Source: Lentimicrobium sp. (GTDB lineage Bacteria; Bacteroidota; Bacteroidia; Bacteroidales; Lentimicrobiaceae). From it: a DNA stretch of 64,000 nucleotides. The translations under genes and the position numbers were made by a program. Position 1 is the stretch's first letter; each line of letters begins with the position of its first letter. The stretch is taken from assembly GCA_024709105.1 (NCBI GenBank), contig JANJXJ010000047.1:62001-126000 (forward strand), given 5' to 3'. Below, one piece after another: positions 8,000-16,702 of this stretch. The notes under the pieces are model-generated. The model worked only from the letters and a program-made list of their open reading frames with translations. It was not told the DNA's origin and did no database searches.

Positions 8000-8539
8000 T
8001 CAATTTAGTGAAATCAGTTTTAAGTCGTAAATCAGGGTTGATTTTGGAGGCACCTTATCCTGGTCTCCAAGTAATCCAAAACCGAGGTGCGAAGGTATGA
8101 TAAATTTTGCCCTGTCGCCTACTCTGAGTAATAATATTCCTTCTTCGAGACCGCTTTCAACACCTCCCTGTCCAATTTTAAACTGCTTCAGCCCGTCTTT
8201 ATCTGATGAATAAATTACATCACCGGTAATCAGTCGGCAGGTGTATTCAAGAACAGCAGTTTTACCAAATGCAGCTTTTTCGCCGTTACCTCTTTCATAT
8301 ATAGCGTATCTCAGGCCGCTTCCGGTTTCTTCCATTGTCCAGTTACGTCTTCTAAGGAAGTCCTCAATATGCTCATTTTCAGTTTTTACAGCAACTTTAT
8401 TGGCTTCGAGCAATGACTTTTCGAGTAATGCGGGATCTTCTTTCTCAGCTTTTTCAGAATCTGATCTGTTTTGGCAGCCAACAGAAAAAATCAACAGTAG
8501 AAAACATGACAGATACAGCGGGAAATTACAACTCTTCAT
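8000..8539 (-). CDS. FKBP-type peptidyl-prolyl isomerase lipoprotein
   Basis: The ATG at 8539 begins 'MKSCNFPLYLSCFLLLIF' followed by the lipobox 'SVGCQ', giving a 179-residue lipoprotein. The frame stays open to 8716, but the extra 59 residues overlap the upstream DHH gene and lack homology, so the internal start is preferred. One FKBP domain occupies the C-terminal two thirds ('GKTAVLEYTCRLITGDVIY', 'GVESGLEEGILLLRVGD', 'IPSHLGFGL', 'PPKSTLIYDLKLI'). The gene sits 10 bases after the DHH phosphoesterase stop and 30 bases before the three-domain FKBP, so the two isomerases are probably co-expressed. Confidence 0.82.
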   Translation of the reverse strand: MKSCNFPLYLSCFLLLIFSVGCQNRSDSEKAEKEDPALLEKSLLEANKVAVKTENEHIEDFLRRRNWTMEETGSGLRYAIYERGNGEKAAFGKTAVLEYTCRLITGDVIYSSDKDGLKQFKIGQGGVESGLEEGILLLRVGDRAKFIIPSHLGFGLLGDQDKVPPKSTLIYDLKLISLN

Positions 8540-8549
8540 AGCAAAAAGA

Positions 8550-9602
8550 TTAAAGTTGAAATCTTGAACTTTCATCAGCTGCAGCAACAATATCAGTTTT
8601 GTAAGCGGGTAAAGTATCCTTAAAACGCTGAAGTGTATTTTCCATGGATTGGAATGAATCGCCTCCTGCAGCATTGCGATGTCCACCGCCATTAAAGTTG
8701 TCGCGAGCAAAAGCATTCACAGAAAATGAACCTTTAGACCTGAATGAGATTCGTATACGGTCAGGTTTTTCAGTAAAGAAAGCAGCAAAACTAATACCTT
8801 TAATTGAAAGTGCATAATTTACAATTCCCTCGGTATCACCTGATTGCACATTATATTTATGCATATCGCCGGCTGTTAACCAAATAAATGCCGTAGCATA
8901 TTCCTTAAGTACAGTTAACTTTTCGCTCAGGCAATAACCCAGCAGTTTCATTCTGTTTTCTGACCAGGTATCGTAAACAAGTCTGTGCACTTGTTCAGTA
9001 TCAACACCCTTTCTAACGAGATCTGCTACCACCTCGTATGTGCGGGGCAGATTACATGCAAAGCTGAAAGAGCCTGTGTCAGTCATTATTCCAACATAAA
9101 GACAAGTGGCAGACTCTTTATCAATTAATTCTATCTTCCCAAGTGCATCAATCAAATCATACACAAGCTCAGATGTAGATGACGTTTCAATAACTGAAAA
9201 TGCCAAATCAAAAGTGTTTTCCGGCTGCAGATGGTGATCCAGCAGAATCTTAATGCCATTGGCAGCTACTAGTTTATCAGCAAAGAGGTTTACTCTGTTA
9301 AAACCGTTATAATCAAGGCAAAAAATAATACTTGCTGAGTTAAGCAATAATTCTGCATTTTGCTGATCTTTTGAATAAACCAAAGCGGATTTCAGGTCAG
9401 GCATCCAGTTTAAAAACCCAGGATATTCATTAGGTATCAGTACACTGACATTTTGTCCGGAGGATTTAAGAAACCGGTAAAGTGCCAATGAAGATCCCAG
9501 TGCATCTCCGTCAGGATTATAATGTGTTGTAATAACAATGTTTTGTGGAGTAGCCAGTAACAGCTTTAAGCGGTCAACAGTAGCCTGTTCAAACTTATGC
9601 AA
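8550..9602 (-). CDS. DHH-family phosphoesterase (NrnA-like oligoribonuclease/pAp phosphatase)
   Basis: A DHH-DHHA1 phosphoesterase. The metal-binding motifs are visible: 'THYNPDGDALGSS', 'CLDYN', 'LLDHH' and, in the DHHA1 domain, 'FNGGGHRNAAGG'. NrnA-type enzymes degrade short RNA oligonucleotides and dephosphorylate 3'-phosphoadenosine 5'-phosphate in the cytoplasm. The frame is open to a TTG at 9701, but only 11 bases would then remain before the divergent ndk start. The TTG at 9602 (350 residues, with AGGA about 9 bases upstream) places the start close to the domain and leaves room for promoters. No in-frame ATG exists before the first motif, so the start is uncertain. First gene of the FKBP operon. 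Confidence 0.82.
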   Translation of the reverse strand: MHKFEQATVDRLKLLLATPQNIVITTHYNPDGDALGSSLALYRFLKSSGQNVSVLIPNEYPGFLNWMPDLKSALVYSKDQQNAELLLNSASIIFCLDYNGFNRVNLFADKLVAANGIKILLDHHLQPENTFDLAFSVIETSSTSELVYDLIDALGKIELIDKESATCLYVGIMTDTGSFSFACNLPRTYEVVADLVRKGVDTEQVHRLVYDTWSENRMKLLGYCLSEKLTVLKEYATAFIWLTAGDMHKYNVQSGDTEGIVNYALSIKGISFAAFFTEKPDRIRISFRSKGSFSVNAFARDNFNGGGHRNAAGGDSFQSMENTLQRFKDTLPAYKTDIVAAADESSRFQL

Positions 9603-9712
9603 GGTTAATTCCTGGTTTTTTGGATTAAAATCGAACACAAAGGTATGAAGTTTGTTAATAGGCCTGACATCAAAAAATATTGTAACTTTACTTTTCAACA
9701 AATCTGATTAAA

Positions 9713-10132
9713 ATGGCAGGTAATTTCACATTTACCATGATCAAACCCGCAGCTTACGAAGCTAAATTTGCCGGGAAAATTCTAGATATGATCCTTCAGG
9801 CAGGCTTTCGTATCCAGGCTGTAAAAATTGTTAAACTATCTAAAGATCAGGCCAGTGCGTTTTACAGCGTACATAAAGAACGTCCTTTCTTTAATGATCT
9901 GGTGGAATTTATGACCTCTGGTCCTGTACTGGCAGCTGTACTTGAAAAAGAAAATGCAGTTGAAGATTACCGCAAACTGATTGGTTCAACCAATCCTGCT
10001 GATGCTGCCGATGGAACCATCAGGAAACTATTTGGAATTTCTGTGCAAAAAAATGCTGTTCATGGTTCCGACAGTGATGAAAATGCCGAAAAAGAAATCA
10101 ACTTCTTTTTCTCTTCACTTGAAAGAATTTAA
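9713..10132 (+). CDS. ndk: Nucleoside diphosphate kinase
   Basis: A 139-residue NDK. It transfers the gamma-phosphate from ATP to NDPs through a phospho-histidine. The catalytic His lies in 'NAVHGSDS' near residue 114. The N-terminal '[10 protein letters not shown]' and '[17 protein letters not shown]' are family signatures, and length is normal. 'TAACTTTA' (9684-9691) just upstream is one mismatch from the -7 promoter element. The stop codon abuts directly the stop of the opposing regulator gene (10133), with no terminator visible between them. Confidence 0.95.
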   Translation: MAGNFTFTMIKPAAYEAKFAGKILDMILQAGFRIQAVKIVKLSKDQASAFYSVHKERPFFNDLVEFMTSGPVLAAVLEKENAVEDYRKLIGSTNPADAADGTIRKLFGISVQKNAVHGSDSDENAEKEINFFFSSLERI

Positions 10133-10804
10133 TCAGTCTTCCTCACCTCCGGGTTTATATTCCACAAAAGTGTGGTCTGAATAAAAAATCACAATCTTCC
10201 TTACAGTCCGGCAATTGTTCTGCAATACTGCCGGGCTTTTTTTATTTTCTGGCGATGTTGTAGTGTTTTCAGATAATGGTTCCTGAACATAGGTTTCAGC
10301 AGAGGGTAAGTTATTCACATTTTCCGCCTTTTTGGGGGCTTCAGTGTTTGTTAATTTTTCTGAAGCAAAAATGTGTTCTTGAAATGATTGCTTATTTTCA
10401 TCAATATTATCTTCATTATCAAGTAAATGAGCAGGATTTTTACCAGTTGATTCCTCTTTTTCCTTCAAGTATTCGTTTGCTTCCTGATCATCGGGTGGAA
10501 ATAATTCCATGATTCCGGGTTGTTGTAATGGTTTCTGAATTTTTGTTTCATAAACTGATGGTTCTATTACTACCTGCTTTTCAACAGCTGGGTAAGGATT
10601 CATCATTGGGCCTTCACCGAACAAAAGCCAGTTCGTACTCAGATCAGGATACTTCTTCAGCAATTTCTGAATAAACTCCAGACTGGGTTTATTTCTGTTA
10701 TTCAAAATGTGTGATAATCCAGACCTCTGGATACCCAATTCATCAGCAAGCTGCGAAGGGGTGATATTTTTGGCTTTAATTACCAATGCTATACGAGTAT
10801 TCAT
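10133..10804 (-). CDS. XRE-type helix-turn-helix transcriptional regulator
   Basis: A 223-residue protein. Residues 3-60 form a lambda-repressor-like HTH ('ITPSQLADELGIQRSGLSHI', then 'LNNRNKPSLEFIQKLLKKYP'), followed by the 'STNWLLFGEGPM' tail common in Bacteroidota XRE proteins. Residues 75-195 are rich in Asn, Glu, Lys and Pro and look disordered. A short conserved C-terminal motif ('RKIVIFYSDHTFVEY') ends the protein. It probably binds a DNA dyad as a dimer. Its promoter region begins a 1-kb gene-free stretch full of repeated dyads, which are candidates for its own operators. It converges on ndk with abutting stop codons. Confidence 0.85.
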   Translation of the reverse strand: MNTRIALVIKAKNITPSQLADELGIQRSGLSHILNNRNKPSLEFIQKLLKKYPDLSTNWLLFGEGPMMNPYPAVEKQVVIEPSVYETKIQKPLQQPGIMELFPPDDQEANEYLKEKEESTGKNPAHLLDNEDNIDENKQSFQEHIFASEKLTNTEAPKKAENVNNLPSAETYVQEPLSENTTTSPENKKSPAVLQNNCRTVRKIVIFYSDHTFVEYKPGGEED

Positions 10805-11746
10805 AACTAAATAATTAGATTACAAAGGTAATATGATTTGCGGACTATTGCAATTAAAACAAGTTTAATTATGTAACATCCTAAAAGCTTATAGTTATCT
10901 AATATATAACTTCAGTACAACACGATATTAAGTTGAAAACAAGTAGTATAAAGATTTTTAACTTATATACAGTAGGTATGTTGTTCAGGTCTAAATAATC
11001 TAAAGTAAACATTTATATAAATATCTTTAAATACTGAAATACAGTATTATAAAGACATATTTAAGCTATTTTTAATACATTATATTGCGTATACAAATGT
11101 ATACTCTAAAATTTACAAATTACCGGACAATACAATTGTAAATATTACATAATTAAAATGGGTTATTACATTTGTAAGCGTGTTTAATTTACATTTGTAA
11201 CAAACCAAAGAAGATACAGTTGTAATCTTCTGTTTAAATATTTGCTATCTCCTTTTAATATCTACTAATCTAAACTTAAATATTATTCACTGGAAAAATA
11301 TACTTATGTACTGATATACAGCAGTATATACAGTTGTTAATTAACTTATCCTTAATATGTATGCTGCAATTTTAACGTAAACAGCCGAGTTTACAGATGT
11401 AATTTCGGGCTAGTATACTTAAAATCAGAAAGCGCCAAATAAATTGTATTCAAGAGTTGCCATAGTTGAATGATATTATACTTGCAGTACTTGAGCTTTA
11501 AAAGTTAAATCAATATTTTTGTCAACATCCGGATCGAATATTTACGAAAAACCATATACTATCCTTCCATCTTATCAAAGTGGTAATTTCAAATCATCTG
11601 TGCTTTGTTTCTACTTATGGACACTTGATTGTGCAACTTTACCCCTACAGAATCAAATATTCCCGGGCACAAGCTAAGAATAAACCAAATAATTGAAGTA
11701 ATCGGGGGAATAAAGGCACGAAATGTTGCCTAATCTATTGAATATC
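10805..11746. other. Gene-free AT-rich region with an array of short dyads
   Basis: No plausible coding frame on either strand in about 940 bases. The left part holds at least eight copies or near copies of the 11-mer TACAnwTGTAA at 10821, 11092, 11131, 11167, 11190, 11215, 11329 and 11392. Two larger related dyads of the form TACTG-(ATATA/AAATA)-CAG lie at 11030-11048 and 11308-11327, and the string ATACAG recurs about five times. The right part (about 11410-11740) shows no such pattern. The array lies upstream of the XRE regulator and downstream of the subtilase gene, so it most likely serves regulation of the former. Confidence 0.6.
10823..10854 (-). promoter_or_regulatory. Candidate promoter of the XRE regulator gene
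   Basis: On the minus strand TACCTTTG (10823-10830) matches the Bacteroidota -7 element TAnnTTTG, and ATTG (10851-10854) lies 20 bases upstream. The -7 box sits inside TTACAAAGGTAA, a member of the dyad family found further upstream, so the regulator could bind over its own promoter. Confidence 0.5.
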
Positions 11747-11773
11747 AAAAAAAAATCCTGCTCTTGCAGGATT
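11747..11773 (-). terminator. Terminator of the subtilase gene
   Basis: An 8-bp stem AATCCTGC (11754-11761) / GCAGGATT (11766-11773) with a 4-base loop is followed on the minus strand by a run of eight T (11747-11754). It lies 22 bases beyond the subtilase stop. Confidence 0.85.
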
Positions 11774-11795
11774 CAGAAAAATAATTCAGAAAAAT

Positions 11796-13487
11796 TTATC
11801 TGATAACTTTTTCACCAATGATGGTATTTCCATCAAAAACCTGTAGCATGTACATCCCAGGTGAAAGCTTTCCAAGGTTCTTTAGTTCCAGTTTGTTTTT
11901 ACCTGCCTCCAAAGTAATCTGCTTAAGAGTGGCAGATACAACTCCGCTTGAGCTAATCAATTGAATATCTACTTTCAGACTTCTGTCAGCATTGAGTTCA
12001 ATATTCAACTGATTGGTAAAAGGATTCGGATAAACCCTAAGTTCACTGATGGCAGATGAATAACGAATCAAATTCGTTGACAGAATATTGTTTGCCTGAT
12101 TAAAATCAGGTATACCCCATCCCAGGAAATTGTCAGGATTTCCGGATTTGGTGGCGGATCCTTTAATAGCAGCCATCAGTTCCATATTACTGAGGGTTGG
12201 GTTTGCCTGCCATAAACATGCTGAGGCTCCGGCGATAAGAGGTGAAGAAAACGAAGTTCCATTACCTCCGGCTATTCCGGTTGGAACAGTTGCAACTATT
12301 GTACTTATGCCCTGTGCTGAAACATCGGGTTTGGTGCGGCCGTCTGATGTGGGTCCCTGAGATGAAAAATAGGCATATAATCCAGCAGGATCAACAGCTC
12401 CTATGGTAAAAACACTATCTCCATCTGCTGGTGCAGTTATGTATTGCCATGCATTACCTCCGGAATTTCCGGCACTGTTTACAACCAGAATCCCTTTTGC
12501 TGCAGCCATATCTGCACCAATGGTAACAACAGTTGTATTCCCATCCATATCTGCATAGGAATGATTTTCAGCAGGATTGTCAAACAAGCTGTAACCAAGA
12601 GATGAATTAATAATATCCACCCCGACTGAGTCGGCAAACTCGGCAGCATTAACCCAGTAATATTCTTCCAGAAGATACTCGGCTGTAGCATCTTCTGACC
12701 GAAGCAACCAGTAAGAAGCTTTGGGAGCTGTTCCGATCAACTGCCCGGGCAAGTTTCCTCCCATTGTGGATAACACCATGGTGCCATGCGAGTTAATTGA
12801 AGTGCTGTATACATCATTTCCGGGCTGCACAAAATCTCTGGTTCCAAGTATCTGACCGTTAAGCCTTAAACTATCAAAAGCCGGATGAGTATTCACAGAA
12901 TTATATCCTGCATCAATCACACCAATCATGATTCCTTGTCCATTAAAACCCATTTCATGCAGATGATGGATTCCAATCATCTCCACCTGGTTGGCTGAAG
13001 CTCCATAATTGTATGATCCTGATAATGTTTTATGCGATGCTCTTAATGCTCTGGCAGAGAGTTTTTCTATCATCTCCTTGTCGAAATGAGACTTTGATTT
13101 CGACAAACTTCTTTGAGTAAACAAATGATCCGCTGATTGGTATTTCTTGACGAAAGAAAACCGGCTGATTTTATTATTAAAAGTTTGAGCATCAGTTTTA
13201 ACTATGGCCATATTCAACCATTTGGAGATGTAAACTACTTCAGCTCCAGAGTTTTTAATTTCAGAAATGAATGCACGATTAACAGGAAGATCAGATTCCA
13301 CCACTGGAATTTGCTGAATCAATCGCCTCTCGAGTGCTTTGGATGATAAAAACTCGGACGGTCTGCTTACATCGTACGATGAATCCTTGCCTGAGAACCA
13401 AAGTTTATAATATTTATACTGACTGTATCCGCTTGAACTAAGCAGAAATAAAATCAATGTGGACAGGAAGAGTCGATATTTTGACAT
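11796..13487 (-). CDS. Secreted S8 (subtilisin-like) serine peptidase with T9SS sorting domain
   Basis: The ATG at 13487 starts a Sec signal peptide ('MSKYRLFLSTLILFLLSSSG', then YSQ). The frame extends upstream to 13583 without supporting homology, so 563 residues are preferred. The catalytic triad is visible: Asp in 'VIDAGYN' (about 190), His in 'NSHGTMV' (about 233) and Ser in 'GTSFSSPL' (about 410). The final 75 residues ('LRVYPNPFTNQLNIEL' to 'GMYMLQVFDGNTIIGEKVI') form a type A sorting domain of the type IX secretion system, so the protease is probably exported through the outer membrane and anchored or released. Monocistronic, ending in a strong terminator. Confidence 0.9.
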   Translation of the reverse strand: MSKYRLFLSTLILFLLSSSGYSQYKYYKLWFSGKDSSYDVSRPSEFLSSKALERRLIQQIPVVESDLPVNRAFISEIKNSGAEVVYISKWLNMAIVKTDAQTFNNKISRFSFVKKYQSADHLFTQRSLSKSKSHFDKEMIEKLSARALRASHKTLSGSYNYGASANQVEMIGIHHLHEMGFNGQGIMIGVIDAGYNSVNTHPAFDSLRLNGQILGTRDFVQPGNDVYSTSINSHGTMVLSTMGGNLPGQLIGTAPKASYWLLRSEDATAEYLLEEYYWVNAAEFADSVGVDIINSSLGYSLFDNPAENHSYADMDGNTTVVTIGADMAAAKGILVVNSAGNSGGNAWQYITAPADGDSVFTIGAVDPAGLYAYFSSQGPTSDGRTKPDVSAQGISTIVATVPTGIAGGNGTSFSSPLIAGASACLWQANPTLSNMELMAAIKGSATKSGNPDNFLGWGIPDFNQANNILSTNLIRYSSAISELRVYPNPFTNQLNIELNADRSLKVDIQLISSSGVVSATLKQITLEAGKNKLELKNLGKLSPGMYMLQVFDGNTIIGEKVIR

Positions 13488-13672
13488 AGTGGTTATTTCA
13501 AATTTAAGGGTAATAAACAAGAAATCAGGCAGTTTGTTGAGTCCTGCAAAACTATTGCCGGCAAATATCGGTATTTTCAGCAATATTTAATCGGTTTTGA
13601 AATATTTTTACTAAGCCTGGCTAAAAAAAACAATACTAATCAACTATTGCATACTTTCTAAATCTCATACAA

Positions 13673-14527
13673 TCAATATTTTATACAAGATACAAACCTG
13701 TTTTTACCTTTAAAATCTTTGTGTATCTCAACATTATTATAACCATTCACTCTACACAATGTGGCAACCGCCTCGCCTTCCCCTTCATTGATCTCAAACC
13801 ACAAACTTCCTCCTGACTTAAGATTATTATAAGCATATTCTACAATCGAAATATAGAAAATCAAAGGGTTGTCATCCGGTACGAATAACGCAATAGAAGG
13901 TTCATAATCAAGTACATTGCTGAACATCAACTCTTTTTCAGTTTCCTTTACATAAGGTGGGTTGCTCACAATAATATCAAAATCTGATCCAATTGAAACG
14001 TTTGCAGGATCAAGTATGTTAGCCTGAAACAGATTGAGCTTTACTCCTGATAATCTGGCATTTTCCCTAGTGAAATCAAGAGCTGTCTCACTTATATCAC
14101 AAGCTGAGACCGAGGCTTGATTCATGAATTTTGAAAGTGAAACAGATATTGCTCCGCTACCACAACCGATGTCCAGAATTTTTAATCCGGTTTTTGATTT
14201 ATTCTCATTTATAATCTTCGTAACAAGTTCCTCGGTTTCAGGCCGGGGTATAAGAACTCCTGGTCCAACGCGAAACTGAAGATTCATAAACCATACACTG
14301 CCTGTTATATATTGTATTGGTTTGAATACCAGTAAATCTTTTAAAGCCTGTTCTGCTTTGGCAATGATGGCTTCATCAGCAGATTCAATTCTCTTTGTCA
14401 GCCATATTTGGTCATTCCAACCATAAAGTGCCGAAAAGAAATATCGTTTTATTGAAGCTGCTTCCTCTGCTCCATAAACAGGCTGCAGGGTTTCAAAGAA
14501 TTTTTTTTCAAGATCGGCGTTAGTCAT
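13673..14527 (-). CDS. prmC: Peptide chain release factor N5-glutamine methyltransferase
   Basis: A SAM-dependent methyltransferase that modifies the GGQ glutamine of release factors RF1/RF2. Motifs are the SAM-binding 'KILDIGCGSGAISVSLS' and the catalytic 'IIVSNPPYVKETEKEL', with the PrmC N-terminal helical domain in front. The frame is open to 14569, but a -7 promoter box (14567-14574) overlaps that position. The ATG at 14527 (MTNADLEKKFFE, 284 residues) or at 14533 (two codons longer) is therefore more likely. It is divergent from the unknown gene at 14606, and their promoter boxes are only 9 bases apart. Confidence 0.9.
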   Translation of the reverse strand: MTNADLEKKFFETLQPVYGAEEAASIKRYFFSALYGWNDQIWLTKRIESADEAIIAKAEQALKDLLVFKPIQYITGSVWFMNLQFRVGPGVLIPRPETEELVTKIINENKSKTGLKILDIGCGSGAISVSLSKFMNQASVSACDISETALDFTRENARLSGVKLNLFQANILDPANVSIGSDFDIIVSNPPYVKETEKELMFSNVLDYEPSIALFVPDDNPLIFYISIVEYAYNNLKSGGSLWFEINEGEGEAVATLCRVNGYNNVEIHKDFKGKNRFVSCIKY

Positions 14528-14566
14528 CGGCATTCGGATGAATTGCAATGTAATTATCTCAGTCTG

Positions 14567-14591
14567 CAAAGGTAATGATTTGGTATCTTTG
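14567..14591. promoter_or_regulatory. Divergent -7 promoter boxes for prmC and the unknown gene at 14606
   Basis: TACCTTTG on the minus strand (14567-14574) points to prmC. TATCTTTG on the plus strand (14584-14591) points to the gene at 14606. Both match TAnnTTTG. No good -33 element is visible for either. The two sites are 9 bases apart, so simultaneous polymerase binding is unlikely. Confidence 0.5.
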
Positions 14592-14605
14592 CCCGAAAAG
14601 TTACC

Positions 14606-15607
14606 ATGGAGTCATTTTTTCGTTTGGATGGGAAAGAAATTAAATTTAATCTGCCATTTGCTGATTTCTTGCACAATTACCCTGATGATTTTCGTTGTCA
14701 ATTGCTCTATGTAATTGATTATTATGATGAAACTACACAGGTTTATCTGTCACGGTTTTCGGAGGTTGCCCCCACTTTTTTATTAAACAAAGAATTGTTT
14801 ACATCTGCTTATCTTTTCAGGTTTCTTGAAGAACGGGACCTTTATTCGGGACTACACCAATTAATTATGCATTTAGAATCCACCGAAGATATTAAAAATG
14901 AAGTAATTCCGCTTATTTTTTACTTTCTTACTACTGATGACCGGATTTCTGTTGATTTGTTGGCTGCTATGTTTACTGATTCCGGAATTAAATATGAATC
15001 AGCTTTCGAGTTGGCCAATGCTGTTTATTTTCAAGGAGTTGATATACCTGAAGGAGAAATAACCGAAGCTTTAAGAACAGGAAGTCAATTCGCTGAAACA
15101 GAAGAAACTAATGATGCAACCGGAATCTTCAAACTCGGAGAAGTTACTGCTATTTTGCAAAATAAAAGTTCAGTTAATTTTATATACGATAATTATATTT
15201 TCCATCGAAATGAATTTGGATTCTTGATTGAATGTTATGAAGCTGTAAACGTTGCTCATGTTAAAGAAGCCGCTTATCTGGTTGAAGACCATGAAAGATT
15301 AATTCTTGGTTTTGGTTGCCGGCTGATGAATGTTCTGAGCTTATGCATGCTTTCCTCTCCCCTGCTTTATAATTTTATTGTCAGCAAAACCAGCCTTACT
15401 GAGCGTTCGTGTTTAAGTTTGGGTAGTTTTATCAGGTTAAATATCAATGATATAATTACTTTTGAAAAAAGTAATGATCAAAATTTATCAGTCGGTTCAT
15501 TTATCACGGAAAATCAACTCATCATAAGCAACCTTGAATCCATATTGAATCAACAAGAAGGCAAAAATTATTTTCCGGTTTTTTTAGATGTTAGTAAGGG
15601 CGATTAA
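14606..15607 (+). CDS. Hypothetical protein, 333 residues
   Basis: A soluble protein of 333 residues that I do not recognise. It has no signal peptide, membrane segment or familiar nucleotide-binding motif. It is acidic and rich in Leu, Phe and Glu, with predicted mostly alpha-helical character in the first half ('FRCQLLYVIDYYDETTQ', 'LFTSAYLFRFLEERDLYSG', 'HLESTEDIKNEVIPLIFYF'). Codon use and composition match its neighbours. The ATG at 14606 lies 15 bases after a TATCTTTG -7 box, which implies a very short leader. The next gene's promoter overlaps the region just past its stop. The context (prmC divergent, EamA transporter downstream) gives no functional hint. Confidence 0.7.
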   Translation: MESFFRLDGKEIKFNLPFADFLHNYPDDFRCQLLYVIDYYDETTQVYLSRFSEVAPTFLLNKELFTSAYLFRFLEERDLYSGLHQLIMHLESTEDIKNEVIPLIFYFLTTDDRISVDLLAAMFTDSGIKYESAFELANAVYFQGVDIPEGEITEALRTGSQFAETEETNDATGIFKLGEVTAILQNKSSVNFIYDNYIFHRNEFGFLIECYEAVNVAHVKEAAYLVEDHERLILGFGCRLMNVLSLCMLSSPLLYNFIVSKTSLTERSCLSLGSFIRLNINDIITFEKSNDQNLSVGSFITENQLIISNLESILNQQEGKNYFPVFLDVSKGD

Positions 15608-15612
15608 TCCTG

Positions 15613-15643
15613 TTTGGAAATCTTTTGTATTGGCCTATTTTTG
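15613..15643 (+). promoter_or_regulatory. Bacteroidota-type promoter for the EamA transporter
   Basis: TTTG (15613-15616), exactly 19 bases, then TATTTTTG (15636-15643) matches the -33/-7 consensus. It lies 15 bases upstream of the ATG at 15658, which supports that start over the upstream in-frame ATG at 15625. Confidence 0.7.
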
Positions 15644-15657
15644 CAAAAAAACTCAAC

Positions 15658-16521
15658 ATGATCTACCTTCTGCTTGCCATCACTGTAAGTACTCTGATAC
15701 TCATTTGCTTTAAACTTTTTGAAAAATTCAGGATAGATGATTTTACAGCCATTAGTATCAATTATCTGGTAGGAGCTGTATTAGGATTTAATTTCATCAG
15801 TTGGGATCAAAGTGCAGACAGAATAATGGTATCTCCCTGGTTTATGATGTCTTTATTAACCGGAGTATTACTAATCAGTGGTTTTGTTTTCTTTTCAATA
15901 TCTGCACGCAGGGCGGGTGTAGCCCTTACTGCGATCAGCAGCAGAATGTCTGTTGTTATTCCGGTTTTACTGGGTTTATTGTTCCTGAATGATAAAGCCG
16001 GGATTGTTAAAATTGCAGGTATTTTGCTTGCACTTGTATCTTTATACCTTACACTAAAAAAGGACAAGCAGGAAAAATTTTCCTGGAAAGTTATATGGAT
16101 TCCACTTGCGGTTTTTCTATTTACAGGATTTAATGATTCAACTGTAAAACTTACTCAGCATTTTTTCCTTGCTGGCAAAGGAAACCACGATTACATCAGT
16201 TATGCTGCCACTTCGTTCCTGGTAGCTTTCATAATTGGTTTGATTGTTTCGTTGGTTAGGTTAAGCAGAGGAGCAAAGATTCTGAATCTGAGAAATCTGC
16301 TTGCGGGTTCTGTATTGGGTATTATAAATTGGTTTTCAATTTATTACCTGCTTAAAGGTTTTGAAGTTATGCAAGTTTCGGTTTTTATTCCCATTATGAA
16401 TATCAGTGTGGTGGGATTGTCTTCAATTATCGGGTTTCTTGTTTTTAAAGAAAAATTGCGCAGAATAAACTGGATAGGTATTTTTCTTGCTTTTATAGCA
16501 ATTCTGTTTATTGCATTGTAA
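15658..16521 (+). CDS. EamA/DMT-family transporter
   Basis: A 287-residue inner-membrane protein with about ten hydrophobic segments arranged as two EamA-like halves ('MIYLLLAITVSTLILICFKL' at the start, 'VSVFIPIMNISVVGLSSIIG' and 'INWIGIFLAFIAILFIAL' at the end). DMT-family carriers export or import metabolites such as amino acids and nucleotide sugars, and the substrate is unknown here. A start at 15625 would include the promoter's own -7 box, so 15658 is preferred. It stands alone downstream of the unknown protein gene. A second, unrelated-looking EamA carrier is encoded at 20541-21488. Confidence 0.8.
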   Translation: MIYLLLAITVSTLILICFKLFEKFRIDDFTAISINYLVGAVLGFNFISWDQSADRIMVSPWFMMSLLTGVLLISGFVFFSISARRAGVALTAISSRMSVVIPVLLGLLFLNDKAGIVKIAGILLALVSLYLTLKKDKQEKFSWKVIWIPLAVFLFTGFNDSTVKLTQHFFLAGKGNHDYISYAATSFLVAFIIGLIVSLVRLSRGAKILNLRNLLAGSVLGIINWFSIYYLLKGFEVMQVSVFIPIMNISVVGLSSIIGFLVFKEKLRRINWIGIFLAFIAILFIAL

Positions 16522-16702
16522 TATGGTTGAAAATCAGGCAAACTGAATTTCAAATCATCTGTTTCTAGTCAATTTCTCATCTCTGACTTTTTAATTTTTT
16601 CAGGGATCAATAAACTTTATCATTTCTTCAAAAAAAACAAAGCAAATCAGTGTAATAAGGATTATTTTTTATACTTTTCATAATGTAAAAATCTCCAACC
16701 TT

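Noticed and set aside
10805-11746. CRISPR array or origin of replication in the dyad-rich gap
   Set aside because: The repeats are 11-12 bases with irregular spacing and no unique spacers of constant length, no cas genes are near, and there are no DnaA boxes beyond chance.
12130-12360. Plus-strand 76-codon frame within the subtilase gene
   Set aside because: Antisense shadow of the catalytic domain.
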